Source: SLRI01 sp036796215 (lineage in GTDB: Bacteria > Pseudomonadota > Alphaproteobacteria > Geminicoccales > Geminicoccaceae). Taken from it: 26,394 nt of DNA. A model generated the notes under the pieces. It saw only the letters and a program-made list of their open reading frames with translations. It did not search any database and was not told the origin of the DNA. The translations under genes were made by a program, and so were the position numbers. The stretch's first letter is position 1; each line of letters opens with the position of its first letter. Location of the stretch: contig DAIRDJ010000049.1 in NCBI GenBank assembly GCA_036796215.1, positions 1 to 26,394 of the forward strand. The letters run 5' to 3'. Positions 7,458 through 15,488 of this stretch are shown here, piece by piece.

Positions 7458-8291
7458 ATGCCCGAGATGGCCCTGGACCTCATCGCCGAAGCGCGCCAGC
7501 TCGATCCGGACCGGACACTCGCCCTGGCGTTTGCACGGCCGGAGGATCGGGCCCTCTTCGCCGCCCTCGTCCTCTTCAATGCCGAACTCGCGCGCATACC
7601 CGAGGTCGTCAACGAGCCGATGGCGGGGATGATCCGCTACCAGTGGTGGCGCGATGCGGTGGCGCGTGCCGCGCGTGGCGAGGGTGCGGCACAGCATCCG
7701 CTGCTACCGCCCCTGGTCGCAGCACTCGGGGCGGGGCAGTTGCAGCCGGAACGGCTCATGGCCCTGATCGATGCCCGCGAGGGTGAGCTCGATCAGCTGC
7801 AGCCGGACGATCTCGAGGCGCTCGATGCCTATGCGGCAGCGACCTCGGGTGCCCTGCACCGGCTCCTCGCCGAGGTCGCCGGTGGCGACGCCCGAACGAT
7901 CGAGGCAGCCGGCCGGGTCGGCAGCGGTTTTGCGCTCGTCGGCATTCTGCGCGCCATCGGCTTTCACCAGGCCCAGGGTCGGGTCCTCCTGCCGGCCGAT
8001 CTCCTGGCCAGGGAAGCGGTCGACACCGCGGACATTCTGGCGGCGCGCAACGAAGCGGCCCTGGCCCGTGTGTTCGACGCCATCCTGGCCCGCGCCCGCG
8101 GCCATCTGGCGGCGGCTGCTGCGGCCGGGCCGTTCGAGCGGCGGGTGCTGCCGGCCCTCTTGCCGGGCCAGCTGGCGGCGCGGCAGGCCAAAAAGCTCGC
8201 CCGGCTGGGGCCGCTCGCTGCTGCTGCACCGATGCGCGATGCCTGGACCGTCCCGGCTCTTCTCTGGCGCTGGCTGGTGCGGCGGCTCTGA
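7458..8291 (+). CDS. Squalene/phytoene synthase-like protein (NDUFAF6-type), Asp-rich motifs lost
   Basis: This 277-residue protein has the all-helical squalene/phytoene synthase fold signature, seen in RYQWWRDAV after NEPMAGMI. That pattern is typical of the branch that includes mitochondrial NDUFAF6, a complex I assembly factor. Both aspartate-rich substrate-binding motifs of true synthases are absent. The first region reads LFNAELARIPEVVNE, and the second (normally LRDxxED before GRxYLP) reads LRAIGFHQAQGRVLLP. Prenyl-transfer activity is therefore unlikely. The start is the ATG at 7458 behind GGAAGGGG; an upstream in-frame start at 7383 gives a non-homologous basic extension. No partner gene is adjacent. 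A complex I assembly role is inference from family resemblance. Confidence 0.8.
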   Translation: MPEMALDLIAEARQLDPDRTLALAFARPEDRALFAALVLFNAELARIPEVVNEPMAGMIRYQWWRDAVARAARGEGAAQHPLLPPLVAALGAGQLQPERLMALIDAREGELDQLQPDDLEALDAYAAATSGALHRLLAEVAGGDARTIEAAGRVGSGFALVGILRAIGFHQAQGRVLLPADLLAREAVDTADILAARNEAALARVFDAILARARGHLAAAAAAGPFERRVLPALLPGQLAARQAKKLARLGPLAAAAPMRDAWTVPALLWRWLVRRL

Positions 8292-8442
8292 GCGCATTTC
8301 GGACTTGTCAGGGCAGGGGTTCTCGCCTTTGGTGCAGCGCAAGCCGCAAGAAGCGGCAACCGGGCCGAAAATCCGCCGACGCCGATCGCCGGCGCTTCTC
8401 TCCGCAAGACCGAGAGGCCGGCCAGCAAGGGATGACGTCTTC

Positions 8443-9468
8443 ATGCAGATGCGCAACCACGTGATGTCGCTGGGTCTGGCGAGCGGGCTCGCTTTCGGCC
8501 TCTTGGGTGGCACGGCGCTGGCCCAGACCAGCATCAGTTTCACGCTCGATTGGGCCTATCAGGGCCCGACCTCGGCGATCATCGCGGCCAACGCCTTGGG
8601 CTATTTCGACGAGGAGGGGCTTTCGGTCACGATCGACAGCGGCAGCGGCTCGGCGGGTGCCGTCACCCGGGTGGCGTCCGGCGCCTACCAGATGGGCTTT
8701 GCCGACATCAACGCGCTCGTCGAGTTCACCGTGCAGAATCCGGATCAGGAGGTGAAGGCGGTCTTCATGGTCTATGACGCCGCCCCCTTCGGCCTCTACA
8801 CGCTCAAGTCCTCGGGCATCGAAACACCCGAGGATCTGGTCGGCAAGCGGCTCGGTGCTCCCGTCTTCGATGCCTCCTACAAGCTCTTTCCGGCGTTCGC
8901 CGCCGAGGTCGGCATCGACGAGAGCCAGGTGCCCCGGGTCAACATGGACCCGCCCTTGCGCGAGGCGATGCTGATCCAGGGCGAGGTCGACGTCATCTCC
9001 GGCCATTACTTCTCCTCGATGCTCGACCTGCAGTCCAGGGGCGTGGCCGAGGAGGACATCGTCTACATGCTCTATGCCGACCACGGCATGGATTTCTACG
9101 GCAACGCGGTGATCGCGTCCGGTGACTTCATCGAGAGCAACCCCGAGGCGATCGCCGGCTTCAACCGCGCGGTCGCCAAGGCGATGCAGTTCATCATCGA
9201 GAACCGCGAGGAGGCGGTGGCGATGGTCGCCGAATACGACCCCTTGATCGACCAGGAACTCGAGGTCAGGCGGCTGGGCCTCGCCATCGACATCAACATC
9301 GACACCGACTACACCCGCGCCAACGGCTTCGGCGGCGTCGACCACGATCGGCTCGCCAATTCGATCAGCCAGCTCGCCACAGCACTCAACCTCCAGAACC
9401 CGCCCACGGTCGACGACATCTGGACGGATGCCTTCCTGCCGGATGCCGAGCTCCGGCAGCTGCCCTGA
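8443..9468 (+). CDS. NitT/TauT-family ABC transporter substrate-binding protein
   Basis: This is a periplasmic binding protein of the NMT1/THI5-like (SsuA, TauA, ThiY) family with 341 residues. The ATG at 8443 has AAGGGA about ten bases upstream. A cleavable signal peptide is visible: Arg4, a hydrophobic core 9-22, and ALA then Gln28, so cleavage is expected after Ala27. The mature protein opens with a beta strand and TLDWAYQGPTSAIIAANALG, the usual ligand-pocket entry of the family. It continues with YFDEEGL and a VASGAYQMGFADINAL lobe. The ligand cannot be deduced; sulfonates, pyrimidine precursors of thiamine, and flavin-like compounds are all carried by relatives. The ATPase and permease follow directly. 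The 8292-8442 leader contains a small GCCGC/GCGGC hairpin but no riboswitch that I recognise. Confidence 0.88.
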   Translation: MQMRNHVMSLGLASGLAFGLLGGTALAQTSISFTLDWAYQGPTSAIIAANALGYFDEEGLSVTIDSGSGSAGAVTRVASGAYQMGFADINALVEFTVQNPDQEVKAVFMVYDAAPFGLYTLKSSGIETPEDLVGKRLGAPVFDASYKLFPAFAAEVGIDESQVPRVNMDPPLREAMLIQGEVDVISGHYFSSMLDLQSRGVAEEDIVYMLYADHGMDFYGNAVIASGDFIESNPEAIAGFNRAVAKAMQFIIENREEAVAMVAEYDPLIDQELEVRRLGLAIDINIDTDYTRANGFGGVDHDRLANSISQLATALNLQNPPTVDDIWTDAFLPDAELRQLP

Positions 9469-9493
9469 GGGTGGGTGACGGGATAGCCCGCCG

Positions 9494-10276
9494 TTGAGCT
9501 TCATCGGCATCGACGCCGTCTCGCTCCGCTATGGCGGGGCGGACGGCACGCTCGCGGTCCAGGACTGCTCGCTGTCGATCGAGCGGGGCGAGTTCGTCGC
9601 CCTGGTCGGGCCTTCGGGCTGCGGCAAGTCCACCCTGCTCAAGATGGTCTCCGGCCTCGAATTGCCGTCGGGGGGGCGCATCCACCTCGACGGCAACGAG
9701 GTCAAGGGCCCGCAACACGGCATCGGCATCGCCTTTCAGAACGCGACGCTGCTGCCCTGGCGGACGACGCTCGACAACGTGCTCCTGCCGCTCGAGGTCA
9801 GCCAGGACCATCGGGCGAGCTTCCGGCGGAAGAAGAAGGAGCACATCGAGCGGGCGATGCAGCTGCTGCGCACGGTGGGCCTCGACGAGTTCGCGAGCCA
9901 CGCCCCCTACCAGCTCTCGGGCGGCATGCAGCAGCGGGCCAATCTCTGCCGCGCCTTGATCCACGAGCCCGAGCTCTTGTTGCTCGACGAGCCCTTCGCG
10001 GCCTTGGATGCCTTCACCCGCGAGGAGCTCTGGGGGGTGCTGCAGCAGCTCTTCATGGACCGCAAGTTCACCGTCATCCTGGTCACCCACGACTTGCGGG
10101 AATCGGTCTATCTCGCTGATACCGTTCACGTCGTCAGCAAGCGGCCGGGGCGGATCGTGCTCTCCAAGAGGATCGATCTGCCGCGGCCGCGGACCCTCGA
10201 GCAGACCTTCGACCACGGTTTCGTCGACATCGTGCACGAGCTTCGCGATGCGATCAGCGAGGTGAGAGCCAGTTGA
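9494..10276 (+). CDS. NitT/TauT-family ABC transporter ATPase
   Basis: This is the cytoplasmic ATPase of the three-gene importer, related to SsuB/TauB, with 260 residues. Walker A GPSGCGKS is at 39-46, a FQNATLLPWRT Q-loop follows, then signature LSGGMQQR, Walker B LLLLDE and the VTHDLRESVYLAD switch. The start is TTG at 9494; no in-frame ATG gives the full N-terminal strand, and the Shine-Dalgarno is weak (GGGA about 13 bases upstream). The stop overlaps the TTG start of the permease (TTGA), so expression is coupled. Confidence 0.93.
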   Translation: MSFIGIDAVSLRYGGADGTLAVQDCSLSIERGEFVALVGPSGCGKSTLLKMVSGLELPSGGRIHLDGNEVKGPQHGIGIAFQNATLLPWRTTLDNVLLPLEVSQDHRASFRRKKKEHIERAMQLLRTVGLDEFASHAPYQLSGGMQQRANLCRALIHEPELLLLDEPFAALDAFTREELWGVLQQLFMDRKFTVILVTHDLRESVYLADTVHVVSKRPGRIVLSKRIDLPRPRTLEQTFDHGFVDIVHELRDAISEVRAS

Positions 10277-11040
10277 GCGAGACCACCAAGCTGCAGCTGG
10301 CGCCCTGGGTCGCGACCATCGCCCTCTTCCTCGTCTGGGAGCTCGGCTGCCGGCTTTTTGCTGTGCCGGAGTTCATCCTGCCGACCCCGTCGGCCAGCAT
10401 CGCCGCGTTCTTCCAGTATTCCTACGCCATCATGTTCAATGCCTGGTTCACGCTCTGGGTGACCATGGTGGGCTTCGCCATCGCCGTCGTCTTCGGCCTC
10501 TTGCTCGGCGTGCTGACCGGCGCCTCGGCGCTGTCCTATGCCGCCCTCTACCCGATCCTCGTCGGCTTCAACGCGATCCCCAAGGTGGCGATCGTCCCGG
10601 TCCTGGTGATCTGGTTCGGCATCGGCGCCGTGCCCGCGATCTTGACGGCCTTTCTGATCAGCTTCTTTCCGATCGTGGTCAATGTCGCGACCGGCATCGC
10701 CACGCTCGAGCCCGAGCTGAGGGACGTGCTGCGCTCGCTCGGTGCCCGCCCGCTCGACATCCTCCTCAAGGTCGGCCTGCCGCGCGCCATGCCCTATTTC
10801 TTCGCCAGCCTGAAGGTGGCGGTCACCCTCGCCTTCGTCGGCTCGGTGATCAGCGAGACCATCGCCGGCAATCGCGGCATCGGCTATTTGATGCTCCAGG
10901 CCTCGTCGAGCTTCCGCGTGCCCCTGGTCTTCGCCGGATTGATCACCGTGGCGGTCATGGGGGTCGGCATGTACGCGATCTTCGCCCTGATCGAAAAACG
11001 CATGACCGGCTGGGCGTTCCGCGGTCAGTCCCGCGCCTGA
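10273..11040 (+). CDS. NitT/TauT-family ABC transporter permease
   Basis: This is the inner-membrane permease of the importer, SsuC/TauC type, with 255 residues and about six transmembrane helices. It has an early VWELGCRLFAVPEFILPTPS segment, FNAIPKVAIVPVLVIWFG, and the EAA-like loop LRSLGARPLDILLKVGLPRAMPYFFASLKV, which contacts the ATPase. The TTG start overlaps the ATPase stop. The 3' end overlaps the convergent DUF29 gene by 16 bases. Confidence 0.93.
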   Translation: MSETTKLQLAPWVATIALFLVWELGCRLFAVPEFILPTPSASIAAFFQYSYAIMFNAWFTLWVTMVGFAIAVVFGLLLGVLTGASALSYAALYPILVGFNAIPKVAIVPVLVIWFGIGAVPAILTAFLISFFPIVVNVATGIATLEPELRDVLRSLGARPLDILLKVGLPRAMPYFFASLKVAVTLAFVGSVISETIAGNRGIGYLMLQASSSFRVPLVFAGLITVAVMGVGMYAIFALIEKRMTGWAFRGQSRA

Positions 11041-11501
11041 GGCTCGGGGGGCAGCCAGTCGGGGTCGAGGATCTGGTCGAGGCTGTAGGGGTTGGCGAAG
11101 GGCAGCTGCTCCAGTGCTGCGAACTCCCGATAGTGCTCGAGCGCGAAAGCGACTTCCTCGCGGGCACTATCGAAGAGCTTCGGCAGTCGTTCCTCGAGGT
11201 CACGCCGCAACGTCCCCGTCATTCGGTCTTCGGCGGATCGGCGCGCATTGCGCAGGCTCCGGAGCCAGAGCGCCCGCGGTTCGGTAGCGGTCGAGAACTC
11301 GAGCTTCAGGAGGTGCTCGATCGCCCGGATGACGAAGCTCCGCACGGCAAAGCGTTGCTCGCTGCCCAAATCCTCCACCTCCTCGGCCAAGAGCTCGAGG
11401 TCGAGTCGGGTGTTGATCCGGGCGTCGCGCAGGCGGCGGAGCTCGGCCGCCTGCTCCTTGGTCCAGGCCACGAAGTCGGTCTCGTAGAGGTTGGTCGCCA
11501 T
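11025..11501 (-). CDS. DUF29 family protein
   Basis: This is a small helical protein of unknown function belonging to DUF29, a family abundant in cyanobacteria and alphaproteobacteria. The 158-residue product starts with the family hallmark YETDFVAWTKEQAAELRR, then LDLELLAEEVEDLGSEQR, an HLLKLEF segment and a C-terminal NPYSLDQILDPDWLP. The ATG at 11501 is preferred because the family begins right there and AGAGGG lies upstream; an in-frame ATG at 11534 would add 11 residues. It lies 45 bases after the deoxyribosyltransferase-like gene in the same direction. I cannot assign a biochemical role. Confidence 0.85.
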   Translation of the reverse strand: MATNLYETDFVAWTKEQAAELRRLRDARINTRLDLELLAEEVEDLGSEQRFAVRSFVIRAIEHLLKLEFSTATEPRALWLRSLRNARRSAEDRMTGTLRRDLEERLPKLFDSAREEVAFALEHYREFAALEQLPFANPYSLDQILDPDWLPPEPQARD

Positions 11502-11546
11502 GGCGCGGTCGGCCCTCTGCTGCTGAAAGCTCATATAGCCGAACCC

Positions 11547-12056
11547 CTAAATCTTGCGAAGGGCCGTAGCGCAGCGGGCGATCGCGGCTTCTGCCGTGGC
11601 ATCCACCCCGACCACGCTCTCGGTGATCATCAGGTTCTCGACGAGGCCGAAATCCTCGACCAGGAGCCCGTCGGCGTCGACCGGCCCGCGCGGCCCTCGA
11701 GCGGCGGGACCGACCCGCTCGACATAAGGTCTCTGGTCGTGGCTGTAGGCGAAGACCGGCAGGCCACGGGCGATGGCGTAGCCGATCTCCCAGGCCGTGC
11801 CGGGGTCCATGCCAGCACCCCGGAACGGGCTGATGTCGGCGATGATGGCCTGGCTGCGGCCGATGAGGGCCACGTTGCCGAGATAGATGGCTCTGGCGGT
11901 CGAGATGCCGTCCCCGGTCGGGCGTTCGGCATCGGTCGGGAAAAGGCCGGTGAGGCCGGCCGCGGCGCAGAGCGCTTTCAGCCGTGCCGCCACGTCCTCG
12001 ACATCCGGGAAGAAGACCTCCGGGCCGGCGAGGTAGACGGCGGGTTCGGATGGCAC
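11547..12056 (-). CDS. Nucleoside 2-deoxyribosyltransferase-like protein
   Basis: This is a Rossmann-like protein of the nucleoside 2-deoxyribosyltransferase family, whose members transfer or hydrolyse deoxyribose from nucleosides or nucleotides. The preferred start is GTG at 12056, eight bases after GGGGAG, giving 169 residues. An ATG at 12089 adds 11 residues and has a poor ribosome site. Visible features are the N-terminal YLAGPEVFF nucleotide-binding loop, RPTGDGISTARAIYLGN, and MDPGTAWEIGYA with Glu90 as the likely catalytic nucleophile. A late Asn141 (ENLMI) is at the position that commonly completes the site in the partner subunit. It begins just after the di-haem cytochrome gene and may share its transcript, although no functional link is evident. 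Transferase and hydrolase activity cannot be told apart by eye. Confidence 0.82.
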   Translation of the reverse strand: MPSEPAVYLAGPEVFFPDVEDVAARLKALCAAAGLTGLFPTDAERPTGDGISTARAIYLGNVALIGRSQAIIADISPFRGAGMDPGTAWEIGYAIARGLPVFAYSHDQRPYVERVGPAARGPRGPVDADGLLVEDFGLVENLMITESVVGVDATAEAAIARCATALRKI

Positions 12057-12104
12057 GGTGCGGCTCCCCTGCTGGGCGGCCGCCAGCATAAGGGGGCCGA
12101 GCTT

Positions 12105-13490
12105 CTAGCGCGAGACCGGCTCGCCCTCCGCCATGGCAGCGAGCTCGGCCAGGGCCGCCAGATGTCGGGCGTGGCGCTCGGGCGCGTAGAGCGAGCGGGG
12201 CTCGGCTGCAGCAACCAGCGGGCGTTCGGCGTCGACCGCTGCCTGCCAGGCGGCCAGCTGCTCTGCCGCTGCGGCCCAGTCGCCGCGGCCGGCGGCAAGG
12301 GCGATGCGGCGCATGCCGAGCGTCCAATCAGCGAGGATGGCCCGGATCGGCCGGTCGGCGGCAGCGGGCCAGCGCTCGCGGACCTCGCGCAGCTCGCGGC
12401 TGATGGTATCGACGGTAAGCTCGACGACGGCAGTCTGCCGATCGGCGATGCTGGTCTCGAGCGTGCCGGCGAAGATCAGGATCTCGCGCAGGTCGAAGGC
12501 GAGGTCCTGCGGCTCGAACGGCTCCTCGCCGTGGCCGACGGCGTCCAGATAGGCGACGAGATCGGCCGTTTCGCCGTCGGTGAGGCCGAGGGCGAAGGTG
12601 GTATCGAAATGCTCGACGACGGCGGCATAGTCGGCGGCCCGGCCGTCGTGGAAATAGGGTGGCGTCGTGTTGGCATTGCGCAGAGTGGGCGTGACGAAGC
12701 TGCTGCCGGTGCCGACGTCGTGGATCCGGCTGTCGGTGAAATGGGCCGAGGGCAGATGGCAGCTGGCACAGCTCATCCCGTCCATGCCGGCGTAGGGCGT
12801 GCGGAAAAGCTGCCCGCCGCGGCGAGCAGCGGCCTCGGCCCGGTCGGTCAGGCGGCCGGCGGGGCCGAGCCGGTCGTTCTCCAGGAACTCGAACTGCAGC
12901 TGATAGGCAACGAGTGCATCGAGGATCAGGGGCGAGGGCTCCGCACCCTCGAACTCGCCCAAGATGACGTTGCGGGTGAACTCCCTGAGCGAGGCGAAGC
13001 GGCCGTCGCGGCCATAGGGTGCCGTGACCGCGAGACCGCGCAGGCTCGGGATGTCCAGGGGATTGGCGATGCCGTCGGCGGCCCGATGGTTGAACAGCTG
13101 GTGGGTGACGTCGACCGAGCCCGGGTGTGCGGAGAGCCCGGGGATGAAGAAGGCACGGTTGATCTCGCCCGAGCTGTGGCATGTGGCACAGCTGATGCCC
13201 GCCTGCCGTCCCGCCCCGCCCATGAGATTGGCGGCGCTGAACGCCATGTTGCCCAGCGCTACGAGGTAGTTCTGCGCCTCGCCCAGCCGTTCCATCGTCA
13301 GGATCTGGCGCGGTTGTTCGAGGGTCAGCGCGCCGAGCCGGCTGCCTTGCGGCAGCACGGCTGCAGCGGACAGCACTTCGGGTTCGAAGCCGGAAGCACC
13401 GGCGGCGTCGTCGGCCCCGTGCGCCTTATCGGCGAGACCGGCGGCGAGGGTCGAAAGCAGCAGCCCGGCGAGAACGTGGCGCACCGGCAC
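12105..13490 (-). CDS. Di-haem cytochrome c peroxidase/MauG-like protein with C-terminal extension
   Basis: This is an exported di-haem c-type cytochrome. With the GTG at 13490 it has 461 residues and a plausible signal peptide (PVRHVLAGLLLSTLAAGL, then a likely AHG cleavage region). A GTG at 13541 is possible but places 17 residues before the signal. Haem sites are CATCH (about 101-105) and CASCH (about 241-245). Each is followed by a peroxidase-type loop: IPSLRGLAVTAPYGRDGR after the first and TPTLRNANTTPPYFHDGR after the second. The peroxidase-like core ends near residue 340. About 120 alanine/glutamate-rich, probably helical residues follow, which ordinary CcpA/MauG proteins lack. The start lies four bases after the imelysin stop, so the two genes form a unit. 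Peroxidase versus oxidase activity is undetermined. Confidence 0.85.
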   Translation of the reverse strand: MPVRHVLAGLLLSTLAAGLADKAHGADDAAGASGFEPEVLSAAAVLPQGSRLGALTLEQPRQILTMERLGEAQNYLVALGNMAFSAANLMGGAGRQAGISCATCHSSGEINRAFFIPGLSAHPGSVDVTHQLFNHRAADGIANPLDIPSLRGLAVTAPYGRDGRFASLREFTRNVILGEFEGAEPSPLILDALVAYQLQFEFLENDRLGPAGRLTDRAEAAARRGGQLFRTPYAGMDGMSCASCHLPSAHFTDSRIHDVGTGSSFVTPTLRNANTTPPYFHDGRAADYAAVVEHFDTTFALGLTDGETADLVAYLDAVGHGEEPFEPQDLAFDLREILIFAGTLETSIADRQTAVVELTVDTISRELREVRERWPAAADRPIRAILADWTLGMRRIALAAGRGDWAAAAEQLAAWQAAVDAERPLVAAAEPRSLYAPERHARHLAALAELAAMAEGEPVSR

Positions 13491-13494
13491 GAGC

Positions 13495-14280
13495 TCAGCC
13501 GCCGAGCTTCGGCGTCTCGAGACCGAGCGGGCCTGCGGCATCCTGGAGAGCGATCGCCAGTGCCTCGCTCAGCCGCAGCAAATCGGGCTGGTCGAGATCC
13601 GCCATGCCGGCGACGTCGAGCGCCTCGGTCAAGGCGATCAGCAATGTCGTCACCTCCTGATGCATTGCCCGGTCGGCGGCCTCGAGATCGCCGGCGAAGG
13701 CGAGCGCGTAGGCTGCCTCGATGCCCACCATGTTGTTCTGCATGTCGGTGAGCGAGGTATCGGAATAGGGCGACTCGCCGCCTTCGGCCTTTTCCGAGCC
13801 GATTTCGAAGACGAGGCCCGCGGTGCCGTTCAGCAGACCCTGCCGGGTGAGCGAGGTGTCCGCAAAAGCCACCGCCAGATCGTCGACCGCCGCTTCGAGC
13901 TCGCGCATCAGCGGTGCCGCCGCCTCGACGTCGCCCGCAACGAACAGCAGCGGCTCGATCGCATGGAAGCCCTGCTCGGCGTCCGGCCAGAAATCGATGG
14001 CCTCGTCGTGCTCCGGGAAGAACTCGCCGAAGAAGGTCTCGCCGCGCTCCCAGCCGTAGCGGGCGGCGATCCACAAGCGCTTTGCCTCGTCGAGATCGCC
14101 GGCCTCGACCGCCGCACTCAGCTGTTCGGTGCCGACCACCAGGCGATCGACGAGCTGGTCGGCGTAGGGACGAAAGCCGTCGACCTCCGCCACGGCGACC
14201 CCCTGCCACGCCACGACCAGCACGCCTACCGTGCCGATGAGCAGCTTGCTGCCTCCACAACCGTCATGCTTCCCGACCAT
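13495..14280 (-). CDS. Imelysin-like (EfeO-M75 type) exported protein
   Basis: This is a periplasmic helical protein of the imelysin/EfeO M75 family, associated with iron uptake or haem-linked iron handling. It has 261 residues, with the ATG at 14280 six bases after GGGAG. The N-terminus has a hydrophobic segment (about 13-32) ending in AVAE, consistent with a signal peptide. The family signature HxxE is present as GFHAIE (His106, Glu109). It is preceded by ARYGWERGETFFGEF and DEAIDFWPDAEQG, which match the pattern of EfeO M75 domains. It has no cupredoxin domain. It is followed by the di-haem cytochrome gene with a four-base gap. Imelysin genes next to di-haem cytochromes are known from iron-regulated loci, so an iron-related role is likely but unproven. 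Confidence 0.85.
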   Translation of the reverse strand: MVGKHDGCGGSKLLIGTVGVLVVAWQGVAVAEVDGFRPYADQLVDRLVVGTEQLSAAVEAGDLDEAKRLWIAARYGWERGETFFGEFFPEHDEAIDFWPDAEQGFHAIEPLLFVAGDVEAAAPLMRELEAAVDDLAVAFADTSLTRQGLLNGTAGLVFEIGSEKAEGGESPYSDTSLTDMQNNMVGIEAAYALAFAGDLEAADRAMHQEVTTLLIALTEALDVAGMADLDQPDLLRLSEALAIALQDAAGPLGLETPKLGG

Positions 14281-14390
14281 TGCTCGCTCCCGACTGCTTG
14301 GATGTCGGGCAAGTGGTTAGCGATCGACCGCGTGCGCGTAAATCGAGCTGCGTCTCGACTGTAGTTGTTTCAAATCGAAGATAAGCCAGT

Positions 14391-14405
14391 TGCGAAATGT
14401 TCTAA
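14391..14405 (-). promoter_or_regulatory. Possible Irr-type iron control element upstream of the imelysin gene
   Basis: Read on the minus strand the site is TTAGAACATTTCGCA. It matches the alphaproteobacterial Irr box pattern TTAGAA-N3-TTCTAA at nine of twelve fixed positions: the left half is perfect and the right half only partial. It lies about 110 bases before the imelysin start, in a locally AT-richer stretch (about 14340-14412), so the imelysin-cytochrome pair may have its own iron-responsive promoter. No convincing -35/-10 pair was found. Confidence 0.3.
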
Positions 14406-14420
14406 TGAGCAAAGCAGTCG

Positions 14421-15488
14421 TCAGAAGCTCTGGTCGAGGCGCAGCCACTGCCGACGGTCGATCGAGCGGACCGTCACATCGAGCATACGCTCGCCGCGCT
14501 CGACCTTGAGCGGCACCGCGACGCCGGGATCGCCGAGTTCCCAGACCGAGCGATAGAACGTCTCGAGATTGCCGACCGCGGCGTCGCCCACCGCGACCAC
14601 GCGGTCACCTGGCCGCAAACCCGCCCGATCCGCCGGGCCGCCGTCGGAAACGCCGCCCAGCACCACACCTTCCGGGCTCTCGCGGCTGGTGATGCCGAGC
14701 CAGGGCCTGGCCTGGCCGGCATGGCCCGTGGCCAGCATGTCGCCGAGGATCGGCGGCACGAGATCGACCGGGACGAACATGTTGCCCGGGGTCGCGCGCC
14801 CGTCGCCTCCGGCATCGCCGACCCTGAGCGAGCCGATGCCGACCAGTCGGCCGCCGGGGTCGATCAGGGCCGCCCCGCCGAACTGCCCGTGCCCCGGGGT
14901 CGTGAACAGGGCGTCATCGAGCAGGTACTCCCAATAGCCGGCGAAGACGCGGCGATCGGCGAGCGTCACCTGGGTTCCTTCGAGTGGACCTGCCCGGCTG
15001 ACGACCAGAAGGGGATCGCCAGTGGCGATGTCGAGATCGGCGGCAATCGGCAATGGTGTCACGTCGAGCGGCACCAGGGCGCGGACCAGCCCAAAGCCGG
15101 TCTCATGATCGTAGGCCACGACATCGGCCGGGATCGTCCGACCGGCGGCATCATAAAGGCTGACCGCGCTCGCCTCCAGGACGAGGTAGCCGATGGTCAG
15201 GGCCAGACCGGCATTGTCGATAACGACTGCCGAACCTTGTCGGACTCGACCGAGCGTGCGTGCGGTTTTGGCATCGCTCGGCACCTCGGCGCGCAGGCCG
15301 AGCACGGCATCGAGCGGAGTCGCGCCCACGGTACCGACCGGCAGTGTGGCGACAAGCGCAAGGACGAGACCGACGAGCCAGCCACGCCCGGCTGCGAGCG
15401 CGCGTCGCGGCGAAAGGCGGGCGCGGCCATGCCGGGTCGGCGCTGCGCCTCGGCGGCGGACGAGAAACCGTGAGCAGTCGACCAGCAT
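14421..15488 (-). CDS. HtrA/DegP-like trypsin-fold protein with PDZ domain, catalytically dead
   Basis: This 355-residue protein has an S1C (DegP/DegS) fold pattern followed by one PDZ domain (about 258-355, with LGGVSDGGPADRAGLRPGDRVVAV). The start ATG at 15488 is supported by GGAGA five bases upstream. A basic N-terminus then a hydrophobic helix (about 37-56) suggests a signal anchor or signal peptide, placing the body in the periplasm. All three triad positions are replaced. The TNxHV histidine region reads LTIGYLV (Tyr101 for His), the TDLA aspartate region reads TGFG (Gly131 for Asp), and the GNSGG serine loop reads GQFGG (Phe203 for Ser). The surrounding FAGYWEYLLDDALFTTP segment is intact and the frame is open, so it is a conserved pseudoprotease rather than a decaying gene. 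A peptide-binding or regulatory role is inferred. Confidence 0.85.
   Translation of the reverse strand: MLVDCSRFLVRRRGAAPTRHGRARLSPRRALAAGRGWLVGLVLALVATLPVGTVGATPLDAVLGLRAEVPSDAKTARTLGRVRQGSAVVIDNAGLALTIGYLVLEASAVSLYDAAGRTIPADVVAYDHETGFGLVRALVPLDVTPLPIAADLDIATGDPLLVVSRAGPLEGTQVTLADRRVFAGYWEYLLDDALFTTPGHGQFGGAALIDPGGRLVGIGSLRVGDAGGDGRATPGNMFVPVDLVPPILGDMLATGHAGQARPWLGITSRESPEGVVLGGVSDGGPADRAGLRPGDRVVAVGDAAVGNLETFYRSVWELGDPGVAVPLKVERGERMLDVTVRSIDRRQWLRLDQSF

Noticed and set aside
8292..8442. A riboswitch (for example thiamine type) before the NitT/TauT binding protein.
   Set aside because: No conserved riboswitch core was recognisable; only a small GCCGC/GCGGC hairpin is present.
11133..13751. 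An 872-codon open frame on the plus strand.
   Set aside because: It is antisense to the DUF29, deoxyribosyltransferase and di-haem cytochrome genes, all supported by clear motifs; the translation is low-complexity.
14291..14420. A 9-base inverted repeat, CGACTGCTT (14291-14299) and AAGCAGTCG (14412-14420), framing the gap before the imelysin gene.
   Set aside because: The arms are over 110 bases apart and short; likely chance, although they flank the whole intergenic region neatly.
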